From Chloroflexia bacterium (GTDB taxonomy: Bacteria > Chloroflexota > Chloroflexia > Thermomicrobiales > JALYUS01), in NCBI GenBank assembly GCA_025924435.1, contig JAICIL010000290.1, positions 1 to 5,791 on the forward strand: DNA of 5,791 bases. The letters are read 5' to 3'. The notes under the pieces were generated by a model. That model worked only from the letters and a program-made list of their open reading frames with translations, was not told the origin of the DNA and ran no database searches. Both the position numbers and the translations under genes were made by a program. Shown in pieces: positions 1-5,710 of the stretch (position 1 is the stretch's first letter; every line of letters starts with the position of its first letter).

Positions 1-656
1 AGGGCGCTGATCGGATTGAAGGCGAGGTTGCCCCAGAGTTTCACCCAGATTTCGGCGCGAATGCGCGGGCGGATGGGAGCTTTCAACCCGGCACGGATCA
101 AGGTCTGCGCGAGGGTCTGGATGCGCTCGGTCTTCGCGCCGTCCAGTTCGCCGAGCGAGAAGCGGTCGCCCTCGATGTGCCGCACGACGCCCGGCGCGGC
201 CAGTTCTGCCGCCGGGTAGACGACGGAGGCGATCACGCGGTCAATCTCCGTGTTCGCCTCCACGACGCCGCCGGGATCAACGGATTCGATGCGCGTCCCC
301 TCGTACGGCCCGCCGGATTTGCGGAAATACCACCACGGGATGCCGTTCTGCATCGTCACGACCATCGTCTCCGGGCCGTAGAGGGCGCGCATCGCCGGGG
401 CGACGGCGGGGACGCTGTGCGCCTTGAGCGTGAGGAAGACGGCGTCCTGCGCGCCCGCCTCCGCCATGTCCTGCGTCGCGCGCACCCCCTCCGCGACCGC
501 CTCCGTGCCGTCCGGCGCGACGAGTGTCAGGCCGTGTTGGCGGATGGCGGCGAGGTGCGGGCCGCGCGCGATCAGCGTCACGTCCTCGCCCGCCAGCGCC
601 AGTTTCGCGCCGAGGTAGCCGCCGATCGCCCCCGCCCCGACGATGCAGATTTTCAT
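1..656 (-). CDS. panE: 2-dehydropantoate 2-reductase (ketopantoate reductase, ApbA/PanE family), 3' end beyond window
   Basis: The family reduces 2-dehydropantoate to pantoate with NADPH in the cytosol, a step towards pantothenate and CoA. Read from the ATG at 656-654, 218 codons are visible and the frame is open to the left edge. The N-terminus is a Rossmann fold with MKICIVGAGAIGGYLG (GxGxxG at residues 7-12). K78 in LTLKAH and N104 in MQNG match conserved substrate/cofactor positions. The helical C-terminal domain begins with RAEIWVKLWGNLAFNPISA, where K206 corresponds to the catalytic lysine and N210 to the conserved asparagine. Family members are about 300-330 residues, so roughly the last third is missing. 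The start overlaps the stop of the upstream CoA ligase (ATGA, 656-653), so translation is probably coupled. The NGIPWWYF segment is common in divergent ApbA paralogues, so the true substrate could be another 2-oxo acid. Family is secure; exact function less so. Confidence 0.85.
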   Translation of the reverse strand, partial: MKICIVGAGAIGGYLGAKLALAGEDVTLIARGPHLAAIRQHGLTLVAPDGTEAVAEGVRATQDMAEAGAQDAVFLTLKAHSVPAVAPAMRALYGPETMVVTMQNGIPWWYFRKSGGPYEGTRIESVDPGGVVEANTEIDRVIASVVYPAAELAAPGVVRHIEGDRFSLGELDGAKTERIQTLAQTLIRAGLKAPIRPRIRAEIWVKLWGNLAFNPISA

Positions 657-2176
657 TGGTCGCCCGTCAGGTTGAGCGCCTTCGCCATCGTGATGCGCTG
701 CAACTTGCCCGTCGCGCCGCGCGGCAACGCCTCCAAAACGTGGAAGCGGCGCGGCACCTTGTACTCCGCGAGCCGTTCGGCGCAGTACGCGCGCAATTCG
801 CGCTCGGTCGCGTCGCCCTTCAGGACGACCGCCGCGTGCACCTCCTCGCCGAGCGTCGGGTGCGGCACGGCGAAGGCGAGCGCCTCCGCGACCGCCGCGT
901 GCCGCAGGAGGATGTCGTCAATCTCCAGCGGCGAAATTTTCTCGCCGCCCCGGTTGATCAGCTCCTTCAGCCGCCCGGTGAGCGAGAGGTAGCCGTCCTC
1001 GTCCATCCGCCCCTGGTCGCCGGTGCGGAACCAGCCGTTGACGAAGGCCGTCGCGTTCGCCTCCGGGTTGTTCTCGTAGCCGTCAATGACGTTCGGCCCC
1101 CGGACGACGACTTCGCCCAGTTCTCCCTGCGGCAGCAGGTTGCCGTCGTCGTCCATGATGCCGACATCTACGCCGAAGCCGATGCCGACCGTGCCCGCCT
1201 TGTGCGCCTTCGGCGGCAGCGGGTTCGAGGTCATCTGGTGCGTCGCCTCGGTCATGCCGTAGTTTTCCAGCACGGGCGCGCCGAACGCCGCCTCCATCCG
1301 CTCCATGACGACCGGCGCGAGGGACGAACTACCGGAGCGGATGAAGCGGAAGGGGTTCGCCTTGATGACGTCCATATTCCGGTCCGCGCGGGAGAGCAGC
1401 GTCTGGTGCATCGTCGGCACGGCCGAGTACCACGTCGGCTTGAAGGCGTCCACGATCTTCCAGAACTCCAGCGCATTGAAGCCGCCCGTCGGGCAGATCA
1501 CCGTGCCACCGGAGGCGAAGGTGGCGAGCATCGAGGCGACGAGCGCGTGGATGTGGAAGAGCGGCATGACGCAGAGCGAGCGGTCGCGGTCGGAGAGTTC
1601 ATACGTGCGCGCGATGTTCCGGGCGGAGGCGGCGAGGTTGCGGTGGCGGATCGGTACGCGCTTCGGGCGGCTCGTCGTGCCGCTCGTGTGGAGGATCATC
1701 GCGATGTCGTCCGGCCCGGCGAGCGCCTCGGGCCGGGCGGGCCGCGCGTTCTTGACGGCCTTGAGGGCGAGCGTGCCGTCCGCCTGCGGCAGCGCCTCGA
1801 TGATCGTCATGTCGCCGGTCGCCGCCGCGTGCGCCGCCGGGATTGTGCCGGGCAGGGTGATCAGCGCCTTCGCCTGCGTGTCCTCGAAGTAGAAGGCGAA
1901 CTCGTCCTGCTTGTAGTTCGGGTTGAGCGGCGCGGCGGTGCCGCAGAGCGTCGTGCCGCAGTACGCCAGCACCATCTCCGGGCCGTTGCCCATCGCGATG
2001 GCGATCCGGTCGCCCTGTCCGAGGCCCATTCCGTTCAGTTGCGCCGCCAGCGCGACGACATTCGCCCGCATCCGGGCGTAGGTCAGCGACGGCTTCTCCG
2101 GCGCGACGAGCGCGTCGTGGTCGTCCGCACCGGCCAGCAGATCGAGGAGCGTCATTTCCGTCGTTTCCTTCGCCAT
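653..2176 (-). CDS. Acyl-CoA synthetase, probable oxalate-CoA ligase (Pcs60/AAE3-like)
   Basis: This ANL-superfamily adenylating enzyme (507 residues) activates a carboxylate with ATP and joins it to CoA. Visible motifs are the P-loop TSGTTSRPKR (164-173), the NPNYKQDEF segment (85-93), YGMTEATH (306-313), WFRTGD (382-387, ATP ribose aspartate), the hinge GRLKELINRGGEK (401-413) and the C-terminal catalytic lysine K491 in ATGKLQR. SRPK in the P-loop, SSSLAPVV, TEATHQMTSNPLP and INRGGEKISP strongly recall plant AAE3 and yeast Pcs60, which make oxalyl-CoA; that substrate is inferred from remembered family sequence. The ATG at 2176 is chosen because AGGAAGGG lies 9 bases upstream; a frame-equivalent ATG at 2239 would add 21 residues but has no such site. 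The gene is first in a minus-strand pair, its stop overlapping the PanE-type start. If the oxalate call is right the product would feed oxalate degradation, although no oxalyl-CoA decarboxylase is seen here. A generic medium-chain or aryl acyl-CoA ligase is the alternative. Confidence 0.9.
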   Translation of the reverse strand: MAKETTEMTLLDLLAGADDHDALVAPEKPSLTYARMRANVVALAAQLNGMGLGQGDRIAIAMGNGPEMVLAYCGTTLCGTAAPLNPNYKQDEFAFYFEDTQAKALITLPGTIPAAHAAATGDMTIIEALPQADGTLALKAVKNARPARPEALAGPDDIAMILHTSGTTSRPKRVPIRHRNLAASARNIARTYELSDRDRSLCVMPLFHIHALVASMLATFASGGTVICPTGGFNALEFWKIVDAFKPTWYSAVPTMHQTLLSRADRNMDVIKANPFRFIRSGSSSLAPVVMERMEAAFGAPVLENYGMTEATHQMTSNPLPPKAHKAGTVGIGFGVDVGIMDDDGNLLPQGELGEVVVRGPNVIDGYENNPEANATAFVNGWFRTGDQGRMDEDGYLSLTGRLKELINRGGEKISPLEIDDILLRHAAVAEALAFAVPHPTLGEEVHAAVVLKGDATERELRAYCAERLAEYKVPRRFHVLEALPRGATGKLQRITMAKALNLTGDQ

Positions 2177-2185
2177 CGTCAATTT

Positions 2186-2193
2186 CCCTTCCT
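2186..2193 (-). promoter_or_regulatory. Ribosome binding site deciding the ligase start
   Basis: On the minus strand AGGAAGGG sits 9 bases before the ATG at 2176-2174. The alternative ATG at 2239 lacks a comparable purine run, so this site sets the start. Confidence 0.7.
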
Positions 2194-2232
2194 GAAGCAT
2201 CCGAACCTGATGGTCACAGTATCGCACGCCCG

Positions 2233-2244
2233 CCCGCATGCGGG
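2233..2244. repeat. 12-base perfect palindrome in the divergent intergenic region
   Basis: CCCGCATGCGGG is self-complementary about 2238/2239. It lies about 40 bases upstream of the ligase ribosome binding site, between the divergent ligase and hisC genes. Position and symmetry suit a dimeric repressor operator, but in GC-rich DNA such a palindrome can occur by chance. No regulator gene is seen in the window. Confidence 0.3.
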
Positions 2245-2257
2245 GAATGCGCGGGTA

Positions 2258-2276
2258 GGGTAGGATTTACCTACCC
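2258..2276. repeat. Short inverted repeat GGGTAGG-ATTTA-CCTACCC
   Basis: Seven-base arms (2258-2264 and 2270-2276) flank the five-base AT-rich centre ATTTA. An extra GGTAG occurs just before the left arm. The right arm overlaps the start of the first GC-rich hairpin repeat, so this could be an operator or a variant end of that repeat. Confidence 0.35.
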
Positions 2277-2305
2277 CCTGACCCCCTCCCGCGCCGGGAG
2301 GGGAG
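2270..2305 (+). repeat. GC-rich hairpin repeat, copy A
   Basis: The unit starts CCTACCCCCTGACCCC and contains a hairpin with arms CCCCTCCC (2283-2290) and GGGAGGGG (2296-2303) around a GCGCC loop. Read on the opposite strand, copy B at 2361-2397 is nearly the same sequence. Dispersed intergenic units of this style (CCCCCTxACCCCCTCCC followed by a hairpin) recur in many GC-rich bacterial genomes, so this is probably a REP/MITE-like element and not a gene-specific signal. Confidence 0.65.
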
Positions 2306-2360
2306 CGGATATGGGAGCGTGGAGGGGGGCGTGTGAAAGCCGCGAAATTCTCGCATCGAG

Positions 2361-2397
2361 TTCCCCCTCCCGCGTCGGGAGGGGGTTAGGGGGTGGG
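2361..2397 (-). repeat. GC-rich hairpin repeat, copy B, inverted relative to copy A
   Basis: Arms CCCCCTCCC (2363-2371) and GGGAGGGGG (2377-2385) enclose GCGTC, followed by TTAGGGGGTGGG (2386-2397). The complement reads CCCACCCCCTAACCCCC, matching copy A with a few substitutions. The two copies form an inverted pair separated by 55 bases, as in REPIN-type doublets. This copy ends 2 bases before the hisC start codon. Confidence 0.65.
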
Positions 2398-2399
2398 CA

Positions 2400-3497
2400 A
2401 TGCTGGAACACCTGGTGCGCGGATCGGTCCGCGCGATTGATCCGTACGCGTGGGAACTCTCCAGCGAGGCGGTCGCGGCGCGGCACGGGTTGCGCATGCG
2501 GGATGTGATTCGCTTCGACCTCAACACCTCGCCCCTCCCGCCCGCGTCGTGGGACGCGGCGATGGAGGCGGCGCGCGCCGAGGGGCAGCCGAATGAATAC
2601 TTCGACACGTCGTACGCGGAACTGGCCGCATTGTTCGCCGCGTACTACGGCGTCGGCACGGACAATCTCATCATCGGCGCGGGCGCGGACGAAATCCTCG
2701 ACATCACCACCAAGACCTTCCTCGACAACGGCGACCGCGTGGTCGTCTCGGTGCCGACCTACTCGATGTACCCGATCGTCTCCGAGCAGATGGGCGCGAC
2801 GGTGCAGCGCGTGCCGCTCAACGCGGACTTCGCGCCGGACATTGACGGGATTCTCGCCGCCGCACAGGGCGCGAAGATCATCTGGCACTGCAACCCGAAC
2901 AGCCCGACCGGCAACGCGACCGACCCCGCCGACATGGAGCGGCTGATCGCGGGCGCGCCATGCATCGTCGTCGTGGACGAGGCGTACGCGGAGTACGTCG
3001 GCTGGTCCGCCGTGCCGCTGATCGCGCGATATCCGCACCTGATCGTCGTGCGGACGATGTCCAAGGCGTTCGGCATGGCGGGGATGCGCCTCGCCTGCGG
3101 CATCGCCGCGCCGGAGGTGATCGGGATGATGAACCGCGTCCGCCCGCCGAACAGCGTCAGCCGCGTCACGGCGCGCGTCGGCGCGGCGGCCCTGCGCGAT
3201 CCCGACGCGATGCGCGCCAACGTCGCCGCGATCATCGCCCAGCGCGAGCCGCTCGCGGACGCCCTCTGGGAGATCGGCGCGCACGTCTACCCCTCCGTGA
3301 CGAATTTCGTCCTCACGCGCTGGGAAAATCCCGCCGTCGCGCAGGCGATCTACGATTTCCTCGAAGCGCGCGGCATGGTCGTCCGCAACTTCTCGCATCA
3401 TCCCCTGTTGCCCGGCCACCTGCGCATCACCGTTCGCACGGCGGACGAGAACGCCCGCCTGATCGCCGCCTTGAAGGAGTGGCGACGGCAGACGTAA
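2400..3497 (+). CDS. hisC: Histidinol-phosphate aminotransferase
   Basis: This is a fold-type I PLP aminotransferase that in histidine synthesis exchanges the amino group between L-glutamate and imidazole acetol-phosphate. Its 365 residues match the usual HisC length. Visible are DPYAWE near the N-terminus (14-19), the PLP-phosphate site GAGADE (93-98), Y121, NPNSPTGN (165-172), DEAY (193-196, with D193 contacting the pyridine nitrogen), the Schiff-base lysine K222 in SKAFGMAGMR, phosphate-binding R230, and the substrate-carboxylate arginine R342 in HLRITVRT. The residue usually asparagine just before PTG is serine (S168). The ATG at 2400 is chosen because the next in-frame methionine would remove conserved sequence; the only nearby purine-rich stretch is the end of repeat copy B. 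No other his gene is in the window, so it may serve alone or be a HisC-like paralogue for another amino acid. Confidence 0.9.
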   Translation: MLEHLVRGSVRAIDPYAWELSSEAVAARHGLRMRDVIRFDLNTSPLPPASWDAAMEAARAEGQPNEYFDTSYAELAALFAAYYGVGTDNLIIGAGADEILDITTKTFLDNGDRVVVSVPTYSMYPIVSEQMGATVQRVPLNADFAPDIDGILAAAQGAKIIWHCNPNSPTGNATDPADMERLIAGAPCIVVVDEAYAEYVGWSAVPLIARYPHLIVVRTMSKAFGMAGMRLACGIAAPEVIGMMNRVRPPNSVSRVTARVGAAALRDPDAMRANVAAIIAQREPLADALWEIGAHVYPSVTNFVLTRWENPAVAQAIYDFLEARGMVVRNFSHHPLLPGHLRITVRTADENARLIAALKEWRRQT

Positions 3498-3736
3498 GGC
3501 AGGGAGTGTACGTGCGCCGAAAGGCTAATCGCGATAGACCTGTCTGTGTTCACCGGCCTGCCTTTCTTTCGTCGGGGCGATTCGCGAATCGCCCCTACGA
3601 AGCCTCCCGCCATCGCCATCGCGAAGAATATGTGATCCTTTCGGTGCCCCGAGGTATGATACGTGTCCGCTATCTGGTTGAGCAGTGCCGCCGCCGCGGG
3701 TCGCGTTTCCATCCCCGTGCTATGATGGGAGCAGCA
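3498..3736. other. Intergenic region without a supported gene
   Basis: Apart from the palindrome at 3569-3600, I see a TATGAT at 3655-3660 that could be a -10 box for the downstream small gene. No clear -35 lies 16-18 bases before it. Reading both strands shows no tRNA cloverleaf and no convincing short coding region. Confidence 0.4.
3569..3600. repeat. Intergenic palindrome, 22 bases perfect, 32 bases with one mismatch
   Basis: The core 3574-3595 is GGGGCGATTCG followed by its exact complement. Flanking TCGT (3569-3572) and ACGA (3597-3600) extend the symmetry across one mismatched position. It lies 76 bases after the hisC stop. As RNA it would form a strong hairpin but has no following U-run, so it is not a canonical terminator. 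Palindromes of this GGGGCGATTCxxGAATCGCCCC type recur between genes in several GC-rich phyla, which suggests a dispersed repeat that may also slow transcription or protect the 3' end. Confidence 0.7.
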
Positions 3737-3940
3737 ATGGAAACGATGTACGAACTCTGGGATGCGCCGAGCCGCAATTTGATCGCGACATCCAATTCCG
3801 AGGATGACGGCGAAGAAAGCATCGAAGGGGTCGCCCTGGTGCGGCATGAACCCGATGGAAGCGGTAACGTGATTGCCGCGGACGCGGCGTTGGCGCGATT
3901 GGCACAAGAGCGCCATCGTCAATCTATCCCGGTGGACTGA
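3737..3940 (+). CDS. Small hypothetical protein, 67 residues (YELWD type)
   Basis: I cannot assign a function. The protein begins METMYELWDAPSRNLIATS, continues with an acidic patch SEDDGEESIE (21-30), then GVALVRHEP (31-39) and an alanine-rich helix AADAALARLAQERHRQ (47-62). There is no signal peptide, membrane segment or cysteine. It loosely resembles small proteins I associate with Thermomicrobia-like bacteria that open with YELWD and later carry ALVRED and a terminal ALAELA helix; this memory needs checking. The ATG at 3737 is chosen because GGGAG (3727-3731) precedes it by 5 bases. In-frame ATGs at 3656 and 3722 lack a properly spaced site. The alcohol dehydrogenase starts 45 bases downstream on the same strand, so co-transcription is possible. 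Confidence 0.55.
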   Translation: METMYELWDAPSRNLIATSNSEDDGEESIEGVALVRHEPDGSGNVIAADAALARLAQERHRQSIPVD

Positions 3941-3985
3941 TCCTTCGTCAGTCAAGTGGTTGCGCGATTCGGAACGGGGGGGAAG

Positions 3986-5089
3986 ATGCGTACGATCAAG
4001 GCCGCGGTGCTCTACGACTACAACACGCCGCTCGTCATCGAGCAGGTGCAACTGGACGATCCGGGGCCGAACGAGGTGCTCGTCAAGATCGCGGCGAGCG
4101 GGATCTGCCGCAGCGATTACCATGTCATGAAGGGCGAGGTGCGGTCGCCCTTGCCCACCGTGCTCGGTCACGAGGCGGCGGGCCGGGTCGAGGAAGTCGG
4201 CGCGAATGTGACGCGCGTCAAGCCCGGCGACCCGATCATCGTCTCGTTCGCGCCGTATTGCGGCCACTGCGCCTACTGCACGAGCGGGCAGCCGAACCTC
4301 TGCCAGACGATGCGCCGCGAGAAGCCGGGCTATCTCCTCGGCGGGCACACGCGGCTCTCCAAGGACGGCCAGCCGATCCACCACTTCGCCCGCACCGCCT
4401 CGTTCGCGGAGTACGCCGTCATCCACGAGACCGGCGCGATACCCGTCGGCCCCGACGTGCCGCTCGAAGTCGGCGCGCTGATCGGCTGCGCCGTCACGAC
4501 GGGCGTCGGCGCGGTGCTGAACACGGCGCAGGTGCCGCCGGGGAGCACCGTCGCGGTGATCGGCTGCGGCGGCGTCGGGCTGAACGTCATCCAGGGCGCG
4601 CGCCTCGTCAACGCCTCCCGCATCATCGCCGTGGATGTCAACCTGGACAAATTGGAGTTCGCCCGCCGCTTCGGCGCGACGGACCTGATTGACGCCCGCG
4701 AGGAAGACGCGGCGCGTGCCATCCGCCACCTGACGGACGGCGGCGTGGACTATGCCTTCGAGGTGCTCGGCAGCAAGGAGACGGTGCGCACGGCGTTCGA
4801 CGCGATCCATCAGGGCGGCACGGCGGTCGCGGTCGGCATCGCGGCGGCGGGCGAGGAAGCGTCCGTGGACATCAACACGCTCGTCCTCTCGGAAAAGACG
4901 CTCAAAGGCTCGTACTACGGCTCCGCCCGCACGAGCCTCGACATGCCCAAGTACCTGAACTTCGTCCAGACCGGCAGGCTCGATCTCGACGCGCAGGTGA
5001 CGCGCCGCTACCAACTCGAAGAGATCAACGAAGCCTACGAAGCGCTCAATCGCGGCGATGTCGGTCGCGGCCTGATTGTCTTCGACTAA
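3986..5089 (+). CDS. Zinc-dependent alcohol dehydrogenase, class III-like (medium-chain dehydrogenase/reductase)
   Basis: The enzyme (367 residues) is predicted to oxidise an alcohol, or reduce the aldehyde, with NAD in the cytosol. Catalytic zinc ligands are C41 in GICRSDYH, H62 in GHEAAG and C168 in GCAVTTG. The structural-zinc lobe has four cysteines at 92, 95, 98 and 106 (YCGHCAYC...NLC). The nucleotide site is VIGCGGVG (191-198), and D217 in IAVDVN at the end of the second strand favours NAD over NADP. GCAVTTGVGAVLNTAQV is typical of the class III/FrmA and NDMA-dependent branch, though the precise substrate cannot be read from sequence. The ATG at 3986 is preferred over an in-frame GTG at 3956 because MRTIKAAVLY is the normal family start and a G-rich run (3976-3982) lies just upstream. 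It ends 50 bases before the next gene, with no terminator visible between them. Confidence 0.9.
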   Translation: MRTIKAAVLYDYNTPLVIEQVQLDDPGPNEVLVKIAASGICRSDYHVMKGEVRSPLPTVLGHEAAGRVEEVGANVTRVKPGDPIIVSFAPYCGHCAYCTSGQPNLCQTMRREKPGYLLGGHTRLSKDGQPIHHFARTASFAEYAVIHETGAIPVGPDVPLEVGALIGCAVTTGVGAVLNTAQVPPGSTVAVIGCGGVGLNVIQGARLVNASRIIAVDVNLDKLEFARRFGATDLIDAREEDAARAIRHLTDGGVDYAFEVLGSKETVRTAFDAIHQGGTAVAVGIAAAGEEASVDINTLVLSEKTLKGSYYGSARTSLDMPKYLNFVQTGRLDLDAQVTRRYQLEEINEAYEALNRGDVGRGLIVFD

Positions 5090-5091
5090 CG

Positions 5092-5097
5092 TATAAT
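5092..5097 (+). promoter_or_regulatory. Candidate -10 box TATAAT for the DRHyd-like gene
   Basis: A perfect TATAAT starts 3 bases after the dehydrogenase stop codon in otherwise GC-rich DNA. Transcription would start near 5104, giving a leader of about 36 bases before the ATG at 5140. No good -35 hexamer lies 16-18 bases upstream, so an alternative sigma factor or chance is possible. Confidence 0.4.
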
Positions 5098-5139
5098 GAA
5101 TCGTGCCCGGATGGTATACGACGAGAGCCGAGGGGCAAA

Positions 5140-5574
5140 ATGACGGCAATCTCCGAAACATCGTGTGTGGTTATCACGCCGTTCGGGCCTGGCTTCGATG
5201 CTGTCCGGGACAGGGTCATCGATTTGCTGAAGCAGATGGATGTTCGGGTTATTGCGGCGGATAATCAGCCGCGGGTCGTACTCCCAGACCTACCCGTGCC
5301 CGACTCGATCACCCGAGCGATTCAGAAAGCCGACTTGATTATTGCTGACATCACGGGTAGCAACCCCAATGTCGTGTACGAGGTGGGGTTTGCGCACGCG
5401 CTGCGAAAGCCGGTTCTTCTCATAGTGCAGACCGGATCGGAGCATATACCGGCTGATCTCCGGGGCGAGTTGTTTTTTGTCTATGAGCCGGAGCGCGTTG
5501 ACGAAGACAAGAATCTCGAATTCGCCGTTCGTACATGGGTCGAGCGATATAGTCCCGCATTGCAGGGGAGATAG
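5140..5574 (+). CDS. Nucleoside 2-deoxyribosyltransferase-like (DRHyd/TIR-like) protein
   Basis: This 144-residue single-domain protein opens with a beta strand and loop CVVITPFGPGFD (9-20), followed by a helix, a second strand VRVIAAD (35-41), and the diagnostic ADLIIADITGSNPNVVYEVGFAHALRKPVLLIV (64-96). In NDT-fold enzymes the aspartate (D70) and the glutamate of the YEVG segment (E81, the presumed nucleophile) line a nucleoside or nucleotide pocket. The family includes deoxyribosyltransferases, nucleotide hydrolases and sensor or effector domains of conflict systems; which applies cannot be told here. There is no signal peptide or membrane span. AGGGG at 5131-5135, 4 bases before the ATG, supports the start. 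Hand-counted GC over 5161-5580 is about 56%, clearly below neighbouring genes, suggesting transfer. A second gene with a similar N-terminus starts 3 bases after its stop, implying an operon. Confidence 0.75.
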   Translation: MTAISETSCVVITPFGPGFDAVRDRVIDLLKQMDVRVIAADNQPRVVLPDLPVPDSITRAIQKADLIIADITGSNPNVVYEVGFAHALRKPVLLIVQTGSEHIPADLRGELFFVYEPERVDEDKNLEFAVRTWVERYSPALQGR

Positions 5575-5577
5575 CAG

Positions 5578-5655
5578 GTGGACGAAACGAGCAGGCCGTT
5601 CTGTTTCGTCATCATGCCATTTGCCCCCGAACTGCATTATTTCTATCTCTATCTG
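5578..5655 (+). pseudogene. 5' fragment of a second DRHyd-like gene, apparently cut by an insertion sequence
   Basis: A GTG at 5578 follows the upstream stop by 3 bases and has AGGGGAG (5564-5570) 7 bases before it. The first 26 codons include FCFVIMPFAPELHYFYLYL, a typical start of NDT-like/TIR-like proteins that later carry a TGRNPNVFYELG-type motif, and similar in pattern to CVVITPFGPGFD of the preceding gene. After codon 26 the reading changes abruptly to a cysteine-, glycine- and arginine-rich sequence with no family character, at the point where GGCTCTGTTGACATG begins. The formal frame stays open to the window edge, but the sequence there looks like a mobile-element end. A genuinely different full-length protein is the alternative reading. 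The rest of the gene should lie beyond the right end of the element. Confidence 0.6.
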
Positions 5656-5672
5656 GCTCTGTTGACATGCTG

Positions 5673-5707
5673 GCATCCGCTCTGCCGTAGTGAAGGCGGA
5701 GGGATGC
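5673..5707 (+). promoter_or_regulatory. Hairpin burying the transposase ribosome binding site
   Basis: GCATCC (5673-5678), a bulged G, then CTCTGCC (5680-5686) pair with GGCGGAG (5695-5701) and GGATGC (5702-5707) across the 8-base loop GTAGTGAA. This gives 13 pairs, one of them G-U. The Shine-Dalgarno GGAGGG (5698-5703) lies inside the stem. Several insertion sequences use such fold-back structures to prevent transposase synthesis from transcripts that enter from outside. Confidence 0.6.
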
Positions 5708-5710
5708 GTG

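Noticed and set aside
177..992. Plus-strand open frames over the left edge (also 16-219 and 424-618)
   Set aside because: They are antisense to the ketopantoate-reductase-like gene, which shows GAGAIGG and the WVKLWGN catalytic region.
2177..2239. 21-residue N-terminal extension of the CoA ligase
   Set aside because: The upstream ATG has no ribosome binding site, and a strong AGGAAGGG would fall inside the coding region; the shorter start fits better.
524..2263. Long plus-strand open frame (579 codons) opposite the CoA ligase
   Set aside because: Its translation is arginine- and valine-rich with no family motif, as expected for the antisense of a GC-rich gene; the minus strand carries a fully motif-bearing enzyme.
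2271..3419. Minus-strand open frame opposite hisC and through the repeats
   Set aside because: It reads through the palindromic repeats and has only shadow composition; hisC on the plus strand has all catalytic residues.
3569..3600. Rho-independent terminator for hisC
   Set aside because: The hairpin is strong, but neither strand shows a following run of U; a dispersed palindromic repeat is the simpler reading.
3721..3726. TATGAT as a -10 box for the small gene
   Set aside because: It lies only 10 bases before the chosen start, so the transcript would begin at or after the ribosome binding site.
3656..3736. N-terminal extension of the small protein from ATG 3656
   Set aside because: GAGG lies only 1 base before that ATG, and the extra residues look like translated GC-rich spacer; GGGAG is properly spaced for 3737.
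3398..5161. Long minus-strand open frame (587 codons) opposite the dehydrogenase
   Set aside because: Low-complexity Arg/Asp/Ala/Val composition with no recognisable domain; the plus strand encodes a complete zinc dehydrogenase.
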